From the NCBI GenBank assembly GCA_902465265.1, contig CABQMF010000026.1, positions 1 through 25,888 of the forward strand: a DNA stretch of 25,888 bases, in the 5' to 3' direction. Shown here in pieces: positions 1-6,533 of the stretch. Source of the DNA: an uncultured Collinsella sp. (GTDB lineage: Bacteria > Actinomycetota > Coriobacteriia > Coriobacteriales > Coriobacteriaceae). The notes under the pieces are model-generated. The model was not told where the DNA came from and did no database searches. It saw only the letters and a program-made list of their open reading frames with translations. A program made the position numbers and the translations under genes. Within the stretch, counting starts at the first letter, position 1, and each line of letters begins with the position of its first letter.

Positions 1-27
1 GATGAATACTATTTAGACTTCCGATAG

Positions 28-49
28 GCTAATAGATGTATTTATTAGC
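28..49. repeat. Short inverted repeat upstream of the C69 peptidase gene
   Basis: GCTAATA (28-34) and TATTAGC (43-49) are perfect inverted 7-mers with an 8-nt spacer, about 50 nt before the peptidase start. It could be an operator or a small 5' UTR hairpin. No convincing -35/-10 pair was found around it, so its role is open. Confidence 0.3.
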
Positions 50-95
50 TGAAATCCTGCACGGTTCCGCGGGGTTTCAACGGTTGGGAGGGATC

Positions 96-1895
96 ATGAG
101 GTTTACTCATCCTGTCAACACGCTCAAAAAGCTCGGCTGCGGCCTTGCGTTTGGAGCAGCGGTCATCATGGCCATGCCAACTTCGGCGCTCGCCTGCACC
201 CAGATCTACATGGGCAGCAAGCTTACGGCAGACGGCAACACGTACTACGGCCGTTCCGAGGACTTCGGTCCGCGCTATGTCAAGCACTTTGGCATTGAGC
301 CCGCACACAAGGACGGCAACGAGTACACCTCGGTCGAGTCCGGTTTTGAATACAAGTCCAAGGACGCAACCTACCGCTACACCTTCGTTCGCGACAACCC
401 CTCTCAGTGGGAAGATCGCTACGACGCATATTCCGAGGCTGGCATCAACGAGAAGGGCGTCTCCTGCTCTGCCACGTTGAGCACCTCCTATAACGAGAAG
501 GCCGAAGAGGCCGATCCCATCACCGAGGAGACTGGCATTGGCGAGTACAGCTATGCCAGCGTCATCCTGGGCGAGAGCGCCACGGCCCGCGAGGGCGTCG
601 AGCTCATCGGCAGCCTGATCGACGAGCAGGGCGTCTGCTCCAACGACCAGATCATCATCGCCGACAGCACCGAGACCTGGCTGTTCGCCGCGCTTTCCGG
701 CCATCAGTGGATTGCTATGAAGCTCGCCGATGACATCGCCTCGCTCAACCCCAACATCGGCAACCTCACCTATAACGTAGACCTCGATGACACCGAGAAC
801 TGTCTCCATTCCGAGGGCATCGAGTCCATGCCCAAGGAGAAGGGCTTTGCCGAGTACACCGACGGCAAGTTCGACGTCGCCAAAACCTACGGCGAGGAGA
901 TCGGCGAGGCCGGTATGCACCAGTGGTCGCGCTATATCCAGGGTCGCGATTACTTCATGGCCCCGCTGGCTGAAGGCACTGACTACGAGATCGTGAAGGA
1001 CGAGCGTGAAGATGCTCGCGCCACGACCGGCGCCCTGGTCCACGAGATGCAGCCGCTGTTCTTCCAGCCCGGCAAGTCCGACTGGAACACCTTTGAGATG
1101 ATCCGCAGCTTCGCTGCTCGCGGCGAGAATGTCGCCGGCCTCAACGCCAACACCGACGGCGCCTATGCCATCGGCTCCAACCGCAACACCGAGATCCACA
1201 CCTTCCAGATCCGTCACGGCATGGATCCCGAGATCGCGACCATTCAATGGGAGATGCTCTCCAACGCCGAGTTCTCCGTCGCTATCCCCCTCTACTCCGC
1301 ACTGCTCACCGAGGTCAGCCCCTACTTTAGCGATCAGGATGTCTCCTTCGATCACTGCGAAGAGGAAGATGTCGTGAACAACGAGGAGCCCAAGAACTCC
1401 ATCAACTACGTCCTCATGGACATCAACACGCTCGCCTATGAGAACCGCGATCACTGCGCTACCGGTGTCCGCGCCTACCTCGACGCCCTGCAGAAGGAGC
1501 TCATCGAGCAGAACCTGACCGTCGACGAGGCCATGCAGGCCGCCGAGGGCACCGAGGCCCGCACCGCCCTGGCCAACAAGGCCGGCAAGGCTGCCACCAA
1601 AAACACCTACCTCAAGTGCAAGGCCGTGCTCGAGGAGATGCGCGACTACCTCAAGGAGGGCGACTTCTCCGAGGGGTTCGTCCCGAGCGACTACGATGCC
1701 GACAACGACTGCCTGGTCAAGTCCATCACCTACGCCGACGAGGCCCTCTCCGATGAGGACGTTGCCGAACCCGAGGTTGAAGAAGAGGCGACCGAGGAGA
1801 AGTCCGAGGGCAACAACATGGCCGCCATGGCCGTTGGCGCCGTCATCGTCATCGGTGTCTGCGGCTTCGTGCTCTATCGTCGCAAGAAGGCCTAA
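96..1895 (+). CDS. Secreted C69-family dipeptidase with C-terminal membrane anchor
   Basis: A 599-residue peptidase of the C69 (U34, Ntn-hydrolase) family, which cleaves dipeptides outside the cytoplasmic membrane. The ATG at 96 is chosen over an upstream in-frame start at 36 because GGGAGG (86-91) sits just before it and the protein then begins with a classic signal peptide (basic MRFTHPVNTLKK, hydrophobic core, ALA|C). Signal peptidase I cleavage after Ala33 would expose Cys34, the expected N-terminal nucleophile (CTQIYMG). The lipobox is poor (Leu is at -2, not -3), so a lipoprotein is less likely. After an acidic Glu-rich linker the C-terminus has one membrane segment (AVGAVIVIGVCGFVLY) and a basic tail (RRKKA), without an LPXTG motif. 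The gene stands alone. Family assignment is firm; substrate preference is not known. Confidence 0.9.
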   Translation: MRFTHPVNTLKKLGCGLAFGAAVIMAMPTSALACTQIYMGSKLTADGNTYYGRSEDFGPRYVKHFGIEPAHKDGNEYTSVESGFEYKSKDATYRYTFVRDNPSQWEDRYDAYSEAGINEKGVSCSATLSTSYNEKAEEADPITEETGIGEYSYASVILGESATAREGVELIGSLIDEQGVCSNDQIIIADSTETWLFAALSGHQWIAMKLADDIASLNPNIGNLTYNVDLDDTENCLHSEGIESMPKEKGFAEYTDGKFDVAKTYGEEIGEAGMHQWSRYIQGRDYFMAPLAEGTDYEIVKDEREDARATTGALVHEMQPLFFQPGKSDWNTFEMIRSFAARGENVAGLNANTDGAYAIGSNRNTEIHTFQIRHGMDPEIATIQWEMLSNAEFSVAIPLYSALLTEVSPYFSDQDVSFDHCEEEDVVNNEEPKNSINYVLMDINTLAYENRDHCATGVRAYLDALQKELIEQNLTVDEAMQAAEGTEARTALANKAGKAATKNTYLKCKAVLEEMRDYLKEGDFSEGFVPSDYDADNDCLVKSITYADEALSDEDVAEPEVEEEATEEKSEGNNMAAMAVGAVIVIGVCGFVLYRRKKA

Positions 1896-1912
1896 GAACC
1901 CCTCGCCTTAAG

Positions 1913-1947
1913 GCGCGGGCGGGATGGCCAAGGTCGCCCGCCCGCGC
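1913..1947. terminator. GC-rich hairpin after the C69 gene
   Basis: GCGCGGGCGGG (1913-1923) pairs perfectly with CCCGCCCGCGC (1937-1947) around a 13-nt loop, 17 nt after the stop codon. No T-run follows, so this is not a canonical intrinsic terminator; it may mark the 3' end or assist Rho-dependent termination. Confidence 0.45.
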
Positions 1948-1980
1948 AGCCGCCCATTCGACCGGCGGGAAACGTCGCCG

Positions 1981-2029
1981 AAATCTTTTCAAAAAAGATT
2001 TCCCTGCACACACTTTGCTGTGCTATAGT
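1981..2029 (+). promoter_or_regulatory. Probable promoter of the trp leader / ECF S gene
   Basis: An extended -10 element, TGCTATAGT, lies at 2021-2029. The -35 region at the 16-18 nt distance is weak (TTTCCC/TCCCTG), which an extended -10 can tolerate. Just upstream, AAATCTTTT (1981-1989) and AAAAGATTT (1993-2001) form a 9-bp inverted repeat reaching the -35 region, a possible operator or A/T-rich UP element. Transcription would start near 2036, about 50 nt before the leader peptide ATG. Confidence 0.6.
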
Positions 2030-2087
2030 GCAGCGCAACAGCAACTAGGTGCGACCGCGCCACGGCATCACGAAAGGAGCCACCAAC

Positions 2088-2156
2088 ATGAAGAACACGA
2101 TGAAGTCTCTCAACAACTGGTGGTGGCGTGATGCGAATACGATCGGTCGACAGTGA
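2088..2156 (+). CDS. Tryptophan-rich leader peptide (attenuator)
   Basis: A 22-codon open frame starts at ATG 2088 with a strong AAGGAG (2074-2079) 8 nt upstream. It encodes MKNTMKSLNNWWWRDANTIG followed by RQ and a TGA stop at 2154-2156. Three consecutive TGG codons (2118-2126) in so short a peptide, followed 36 nt after the stop by a terminator and then a transporter gene, is the hallmark of a tryptophan attenuation leader. Trp-tRNA shortage would stall the ribosome at the Trp run. The Trp-codon stretch (GTGGCGTG, 2123-2130) can also pair with CGCGCCAC (2056-2063) upstream. Confidence 0.88.
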   Translation: MKNTMKSLNNWWWRDANTIGRQ

Positions 2157-2223
2157 GTCCCTCACACCTGTTTTTGCGCTCTAGGTGATTGGAAGGCCTC
2201 CGGTTTCGACCGGGGGCCTTTTT
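2143..2223 (+). terminator. Trp attenuator: antiterminator arm plus intrinsic terminator
   Basis: The terminator stem is 2193-2204 paired with 2209-2220 (12 bp, one G-U) around a UUCG loop (2205-2208), followed by a T-run (2219-2223). TCGGTCGA at 2143-2150, inside the last leader codons, can pair with TCGACCGG at 2206-2213 (one G-U), taking the loop and 3' arm of the terminator. A ribosome stalled at the Trp codons leaves 2143-2150 free for antitermination. A ribosome at the stop codon (2154-2156) covers it, so the terminator forms. Small hairpins GTGAG/CTCAC (2153-2165) and CACCT/AGGTG (2165-2187) lie between. The pairing is read directly; the mechanism is inferred from classical attenuation. 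Confidence 0.82.
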
Positions 2224-2302
2224 CTATCTCGAGCCCAATCGCATTCGCATCACGCGCCTCCGCTTTCTTCTCTTGCACTTCCCTTCCGAAAGGATTTTCA
2301 CC

Positions 2303-2875
2303 ATGTCTCAGAACACCACCACCGCCCAGCCCCGCACCGTCCAGACCGCCGACCGCGGCAAACTCGACGTCCGCGCCCTCGTCTTGCTCGCCATCCTGCT
2401 TGCCGCCGGCTTCATCCTCAACTTCACCGTCGGCAAGGCCATCTCCGGCATCTCGGGCGGCATGATCAGCCCCGAGTTCATTATCTCGGCCTTCTGCCTC
2501 ACTATCCTGGTCGTTCGTCCCAACATTGGCCAGGCGCTCGTTATCGGCCTGATCTCGGCCGCCGTGATCCAGATCACCACCACCTCGCCGTTCGTCGATT
2601 TTGCCGCCGAGGGCATCGCCGCCATGCTCATGGCCGTCATTGTCAACGCTGCCGCCAAGGACGGCCAGGTCAAACCCGCCGTCGCCATCGTCGCAACCTT
2701 CGTGACCACCTTTGTCTCGGGCGTCATCTTCATGGTCATCAAGATGGCCATGCTCGGCGTGGTGGGCGAGCTCGCCGCTGCCATGCTGCCCGTCGTCGCC
2801 ATGACCGCCGTGTTTAACGCCATTCTGGTCGGCGCCCTCTACCTGCCCATCCAGAAGGCCCTGAAGCTCAACTAA
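2303..2875 (+). CDS. ECF transporter S component, probably for tryptophan
   Basis: A 190-residue integral membrane protein. After a ~20-residue polar N-terminus it has about six hydrophobic segments (for example ALVLLAILLAAGFIL, FIISAFCLTILVV, ALVIGLISAAVIQI, ending AILVGALYLPIQKALKLN). Size and topology fit the substrate-binding S subunit of energy-coupling factor transporters. The ATG at 2303 is preceded by GAAAGGA (2287-2293); an upstream in-frame start at 2189 would lie inside the terminator and is rejected. The fused ATPase and T genes follow on the same strand, so the three likely form one transporter. The Trp-codon attenuator directly upstream points to tryptophan or a close relative as substrate, as for the known TrpP group. 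That substrate is inferred from regulation, not from binding residues. Confidence 0.85.
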   Translation: MSQNTTTAQPRTVQTADRGKLDVRALVLLAILLAAGFILNFTVGKAISGISGGMISPEFIISAFCLTILVVRPNIGQALVIGLISAAVIQITTTSPFVDFAAEGIAAMLMAVIVNAAAKDGQVKPAVAIVATFVTTFVSGVIFMVIKMAMLGVVGELAAAMLPVVAMTAVFNAILVGALYLPIQKALKLN

Positions 2876-2881
2876 CCCGCT

Positions 2882-2982
2882 CGGCTTTACGAGCCACCCC
2901 ATCTTGGCGTTCATTTGTCGTTCGCGTACCCAAGTACGCTTCGCTCCTCTTTCGCGCCAACCTGGGGCCCCTCGTAAAGCCG
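2882..2982. repeat. Structured ~100-nt palindromic repeat, copy 1
   Basis: The outer stem is CGGCTTTACGAG (2882-2893) with CTCGTAAAGCCG (2971-2982), 12 bp perfect. Inside are CCCCA/TGGGG (2897-2901/2963-2967), a TC/CC internal loop, TTGGCG/CGCCAA (2904-2909/2955-2960) and an apical hairpin GCGTAC-ccaa-GTACGC (2924-2939). The blocks CGTTCA-nnn-GTCG (2908-2920) and CTCCTCTTTCGCG (2944-2956) recur at 18485 and 18521 in a second copy with different stems. It sits between the ECF S and A genes. It may be a structured RNA or a mobile palindromic repeat. Confidence 0.75.
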
Positions 2983-3007
2983 TCTCCGTGCTTCACCAGC
3001 AAAGACT

Positions 3008-3069
3008 GTCCCAAACAACTAGCTTTTGGGGACGTTCTTAAACAACTAGTCATGTAAGAACGTCCCCAA
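3008..3069. repeat. Two overlapping hairpins with identical loop sequence
   Basis: AAACAACTAG occurs twice (3013-3022 and 3040-3049). The first copy lies in a hairpin with arms GTCCCAAA / TTTGGGGAC (3008-3015/3025-3033, one bulged G). The second lies in a hairpin with a perfect 15-bp stem, TTGGGGACGTTCTTA / TAAGAACGTCCCCAA (3026-3040/3055-3069). The hairpins share 3026-3033, so they exclude each other. The second ends 8 nt before the ribosome binding site of the ECF ATPase gene. Confidence 0.65.
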
Positions 3070-3087
3070 TGACTATGAAAGGTATCC

Positions 3088-4839
3088 ATGGAAACGATCA
3101 TCAACGTCGACGATGTCTCGTTCTCCTATGGCACGCAGACCGAGCAGGCGCTTAAGCATATCTCGCTCGGCGTGAACAGGGGAGATTTTATCGGCATTAT
3201 CGGGCCTTCGGGCGCTGGCAAGTCCACACTTGCCGCCTGCCTGTCGGGAGCCGTACCCCACCATTACACTGGCACGTTCTTTGGCTCCGTCACTGTCGAC
3301 GGCAACGACACCTGTGAAGTTTCGCTCACCGATGTGTCGCAGATCGTCGGCAGCGTGTTGCAAGACATCGACACGCAAATGGTCGCCTCGGTCGTCGAGG
3401 ACGAGATGCTTTTTGGCCTGGAGAACTTTGGCGTTCCCCACGACAAGATCGAGCAACGTGTGAGCGAGACGCTTAAGACCGTCGGCATCAGCGACCTGCG
3501 CGACCGCGAGATTGCCACGCTTTCGGGCGGCCAAAAGCAAAAGGTTGCTATCGCCGCCATCCTCGCTATGCGTCCGCGTGTGCTCGTGCTCGACGAACCC
3601 ACCGCGGCGCTCGACCCCGCCAGCTCCACGCTGGTCTTCGAGACCCTACGCGAGGCCAACCGCGCACTCGGCATCACCATCGTCGTCGTTGAGCAAAAAG
3701 TCGCCCTGCTTTCGGAGTATTGCAACCGCGTGCTCGTGCTCAATCATGGCGAAATCGCGCTACAGGGCAAGCCGCACAAGGTCTTCGCGCACACCGATGA
3801 GCTCCGCGCCATCGGCGTCGATTGCCCGCGTGTCACGCGCATTTTCAACAGCCTTGAGGCCGATGGCCTGGCCAGCGGCACTCCCTGTTTGGATGTTGAT
3901 GAGGCCGAGCGCCTGATTACGGGCATCGTCGACCCCGCACACGCAAGCAGCGACATTCAGGCACCCGCCGGCTCACCGCACGCACCGTCGTTGCGCCCGC
4001 ACGCCAAGGACGCCGAGCCCGTGCTCACCTTCAATCACGTTGAGTTTGCCTATCCCAACGGCGGCGCCGCCGTCCACGACCTCAACCTGACCCTCTATCC
4101 CGGCGAGCTCGTGGGCATCGTCGGTCAAAACGGCGCCGGCAAGACCACGCTCACTAAGCTGCTCACAGGCCTGCTTAAGCCCGCCTCGGGCAGCGTGCGC
4201 GTCACGGGACTGGATACCGCAGCCGTTCCCACAAGCCGCATCGCCCGCGAAGTCGCAACCCTCTTCCAAAACCCCGACCGTCAGATCTGCAAGGACACCG
4301 TGCTCGACGAGGTCGCCTTTGGCCTGGAGCTTGCCGGCATCGACCGTGCCGAGGCGCTGCGTCGCGCCCAGCTCGTCATCGACCGCTTTGGCTTGCCGGC
4401 CGACGAGGCGCCCTTCTCGCTCTCGCGCGGCCAGCGCCAGATGGTGGCACTCGCCTCCGTCGTGGTCGTAGAGCCCAAAATCGTGGTGCTCGACGAGCCT
4501 ACGAGCGGCCTTGACTACCGCGAGTGCATGACCGTCATGGAAACCGTTCGCACCATGGCCGAGCGCGGCTGCGCTGTAATCATGGTCTGCCACGACATGG
4601 AAGTCGTCTCCGACTTTGCCGAGCGCATTGTAGTAATGGCCGACGGCCGCATCCTCGAGCGCGGCCGCACGCACGAGCTGTTCTCGAACATCGAGCTCAT
4701 GCAGCGAGCCTACGTTGAGCCGCCCCAGGTCATAGAGCTTTCTCGTCGCCTGGCATCCTCCGTCTCTCCCGCCTTTGCACAGGTGAGCGAGGTCACCGAT
4801 ATCGTTCGCATTACCGAGGAGATGGTCCACCGTGGTTAA
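3088..4839 (+). CDS. ECF transporter energy-coupling ATPase, fused A-A' (two ABC domains)
   Basis: A 583-residue protein with two complete ABC ATPase domains, matching a fusion of EcfA and EcfA'. Domain 1 has Walker A GPSGAGKST (residues 39-47), signature LSGGQKQ and Walker B VLVLDEPTAALD. Domain 2, from about residue 310, has GQNGAGKTT (about 346), the variant signature LSRGQRQ and Walker B IVVLDEPTSGLD. A Pro/Ala/His-rich linker joins them. It would power uptake by the S and T subunits at the cytoplasmic face of the membrane. ATG 3088 has AAAGG (3078-3082) upstream. The stop overlaps the T-component start by 8 nt, so the two are translationally coupled. The 212-nt gap from the S gene holds two hairpin repeats but no clear terminator. 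Domain calls are firm. Confidence 0.92.
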   Translation: METIINVDDVSFSYGTQTEQALKHISLGVNRGDFIGIIGPSGAGKSTLAACLSGAVPHHYTGTFFGSVTVDGNDTCEVSLTDVSQIVGSVLQDIDTQMVASVVEDEMLFGLENFGVPHDKIEQRVSETLKTVGISDLRDREIATLSGGQKQKVAIAAILAMRPRVLVLDEPTAALDPASSTLVFETLREANRALGITIVVVEQKVALLSEYCNRVLVLNHGEIALQGKPHKVFAHTDELRAIGVDCPRVTRIFNSLEADGLASGTPCLDVDEAERLITGIVDPAHASSDIQAPAGSPHAPSLRPHAKDAEPVLTFNHVEFAYPNGGAAVHDLNLTLYPGELVGIVGQNGAGKTTLTKLLTGLLKPASGSVRVTGLDTAAVPTSRIAREVATLFQNPDRQICKDTVLDEVAFGLELAGIDRAEALRRAQLVIDRFGLPADEAPFSLSRGQRQMVALASVVVVEPKIVVLDEPTSGLDYRECMTVMETVRTMAERGCAVIMVCHDMEVVSDFAERIVVMADGRILERGRTHELFSNIELMQRAYVEPPQVIELSRRLASSVSPAFAQVSEVTDIVRITEEMVHRG

Positions 4840-5578
4840 CGTCATCGACTATATGCCGGGCGATACACTGCTGCACCGCTTGAACCCGGTCGTCAAACTG
4901 GGCCTTGCCGCCGCCATCATCATCGGCATTTTCCTGTCCGACACCTACGTGGCGCTGTTGGGCTTTTTGGCGCTCACCCTTGCACTGGGCGCCTACGCCG
5001 GCGTCGTCGACCGCCTGCTCTCGCTACTCAAGCTGCTGATTCCGCTTGCGCTTATCATGCTGGTGCTTCAGCTGGCCTTTATGCGCGACGGCAACATGGT
5101 GTGGGGCTTTATCACCGACACGGGCCTCATTACCGGATCGAAGGCCTGCCTACGCCTGTTGGGCGTGGCGCTGCCACTCATCCTCATGCTTATGGTGACC
5201 AAGCTCAACGACCTCGCCAACGCTTGCGTCGAGGTGCTGCACGTGCCGTATCGCTATGCCTTCACCTTTACCACGGCGTTGCGCTTTGTGCCGGTATTTA
5301 GCCAGGAAATGAACGCCATCATGGAGGCGCAGACTGCACGCGGCGTCGAATACGACACTAAGAATCCCGTCAAGAAACTCAAGCTCATGCTGCCTCTGTG
5401 CGTGCCACTGCTTATCTCGAGCGTGGGCAAGACCGATGCCACAGCCTTGGCAGCCGAGCAGCGCGGCTTCTACCTGCGCACGCGCGCGAGTTCGTACAAG
5501 CGCTATCCCGTCAAGGGCTTGGACATTGCCGTACTCATCATCAGCATCGCCCTTATCGCCATCGGCTTCCTGTTCTAG
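4832..5578 (+). CDS. ECF transporter T component (CbiQ/EcfT family)
   Basis: A 248-residue membrane protein with a cluster of hydrophobic segments in the N-terminal two thirds, a cytoplasmic stretch, and a final segment at the C-terminus. The cytoplasmic part has the two short Arg motifs typical of EcfT coupling helices: QTARGVE and the related AEQRGFY. It would link the S component to the ATPase. The start is GTG at 4832, supported by GAGGAG (4817-4822); the 8-nt overlap GTGGTTAA with the ATPase stop indicates coupled translation. A strong hairpin terminator follows at 5607. Confidence 0.9.
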   Translation: MVNVIDYMPGDTLLHRLNPVVKLGLAAAIIIGIFLSDTYVALLGFLALTLALGAYAGVVDRLLSLLKLLIPLALIMLVLQLAFMRDGNMVWGFITDTGLITGSKACLRLLGVALPLILMLMVTKLNDLANACVEVLHVPYRYAFTFTTALRFVPVFSQEMNAIMEAQTARGVEYDTKNPVKKLKLMLPLCVPLLISSVGKTDATALAAEQRGFYLRTRASSYKRYPVKGLDIAVLIISIALIAIGFLF

Positions 5579-5606
5579 CAATCGCTGGCAGCAACCGGCA
5601 AATGCA

Positions 5607-5643
5607 AAAGGCCTCGGCTCGCACCAAACGAGCCGAGGCCTTT
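5607..5643. terminator. Terminator between convergent ECF and racemase genes
   Basis: AAAGGCCTCGGCTCG (5607-5621) pairs perfectly over 15 bp with 5629-5643 around a 7-nt loop, ending TTTACTGTTTT on the plus strand. It lies 28 nt after the ECF T stop. The minus-strand side lacks a strong T-run, so it mainly serves the ECF operon. Confidence 0.85.
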
Positions 5644-5661
5644 ACTGTTTTCCCAGATAAT

Positions 5662-5696
5662 ACCTGTCAAAATAAACCTGTCCCTTTTTGGCAGGT
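5662..5696. repeat. Hairpin repeat with AACCTGTCCC core, copy C
   Basis: ACCTGTCAAAA (5662-5672) pairs with TTTTGGCAGGT (5686-5696), 11 bp with one G-U, enclosing a loop that contains AACCTGTCCC. In reverse complement the core reads GGGACAGGTT, as in the repeats at 19750 and 20976, but the arms differ. It lies 6 nt beyond the 3' end of the racemase gene. Confidence 0.6.
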
Positions 5697-5702
5697 CGGA
5701 AG

Positions 5703-6449
5703 CTACAGGCGGTAGGGGACGCCGCTGCGAATGATGGACTCGCGCACCAGGACATCCATCGCATCGAGGGTGATCTCGGGCATCTCGCGATACTTCTGCA
5801 ACACCGAAAGCTCCGTGCAGGCCAGGATGACGCGGTCGCAGCCGCTACGGGCGAACTCCCACATCACGCGGTCAAACTTATCCATATCGGGCTCGCGCCC
5901 GGCCTTCACATCGTCGTAGATGAGCGACATCACGTCGGCCTGACGCTTTTCGCTGGGATAGACGACCTCAACGCCCGCGGTCTCACATTCGCGCCCATAG
6001 ACGTCTGCGCCCACGGTACCGTCGGTGCCCATGATGCCGATCTTGTGCACCGGCTCGGCCGGCATGCTCAGGTTGGGGTCGAACTCGCACTCCCCCATCA
6101 CCGCGCCGGCCAGAGCATAGCGCACCGACTCGCGCGGCATGTGGATAATCGGCACCTTGGTAAACGACTGAATCTGATCGTAGAAGTAGTGCGACGTGTT
6201 GCAGGGAATGGCAATGTGCGCGCAGCCCAGCGTCTCGAGCGCCTGAGCGCACTCCTTCATGGTCGCCAGCAGCTCGGCATGCTCACCGGTCTTGATGGCC
6301 AGCGTGCGGTCGGGCATGGTCGACTTGGAAAGCACCACCATGTCGATATGCTCCTGGTCGCACGTAGCCGCCGTATGACGTACCACCTGGTCGTAGTAAT
6401 ACGACGTGGCCTCGGCGCCCATGCCGCCGATAACTCCCAGCTTTTCCAT
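5703..6449 (-). CDS. Aspartate/glutamate racemase family protein
   Basis: A 248-residue cofactor-independent amino-acid racemase. The two catalytic cysteines are visible: Cys83 in IPCNTSH and Cys211 in ILACTELS. The N-terminus has the family's GVIGGMG. The start at 6449 is preferred because AAGGAGG lies 6 nt upstream; a longer frame to 6527 runs through intergenic hairpins and lacks a good site. It follows, 84 nt downstream on the same strand, an ATP-grasp ligase resembling D-aspartate ligases, so it probably makes D-aspartate for peptidoglycan cross-bridges. The Cys pair and family are clear; Asp as substrate is inferred from context. Confidence 0.85.
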   Translation of the reverse strand: MEKLGVIGGMGAEATSYYYDQVVRHTAATCDQEHIDMVVLSKSTMPDRTLAIKTGEHAELLATMKECAQALETLGCAHIAIPCNTSHYFYDQIQSFTKVPIIHMPRESVRYALAGAVMGECEFDPNLSMPAEPVHKIGIMGTDGTVGADVYGRECETAGVEVVYPSEKRQADVMSLIYDDVKAGREPDMDKFDRVMWEFARSGCDRVILACTELSVLQKYREMPEITLDAMDVLVRESIIRSGVPYRL

Positions 6450-6470
6450 CGCCGCCTCCTTGGTGACGCC

Positions 6471-6524
6471 CGCGCAATTGCGCGTATCATACCCGCGCCC
6501 GCCCGATACATACCGGACGGGCGC
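6471..6524. other. Two hairpins between ligase and racemase genes
   Basis: GCGCCCGCCCG (6495-6505) pairs with CGGACGGGCGC (6514-6524), 11 bp read on the minus strand with one G-U. CGCGCAATTGCGCG (6471-6484) is a perfect 14-bp palindrome. They fill the 84-nt gap upstream of the racemase ribosome binding site. No T-run follows, so mRNA processing or stability is more likely than termination. Confidence 0.5.
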
Positions 6525-6533
6525 CACGCTCGT

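Noticed and set aside
96..200. C69 protein as a lipoprotein
   Set aside because: The -3 position before Cys34 is Ala and Leu is at -2, unlike a lipobox; AXA cleavage fits better and leaves the catalytic Cys at the N-terminus.
45..1454. 469-codon open frame opposite the C69 peptidase
   Set aside because: Low-complexity Val/Gly/Asp-rich translation, no ribosome site, and the plus strand encodes a complete peptidase.
2162..2914. 250-codon minus-strand frame opposite the ECF S gene
   Set aside because: Asp/Gly/His-rich shadow product that reads through the attenuator terminator.
2868..3104. Minus-strand 78-codon frame over the palindromic repeat
   Set aside because: It runs through two hairpin repeats and the ECF ATPase start; the coding look is probably a property of the repeat. 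Kept only as a note under the repeat finding.
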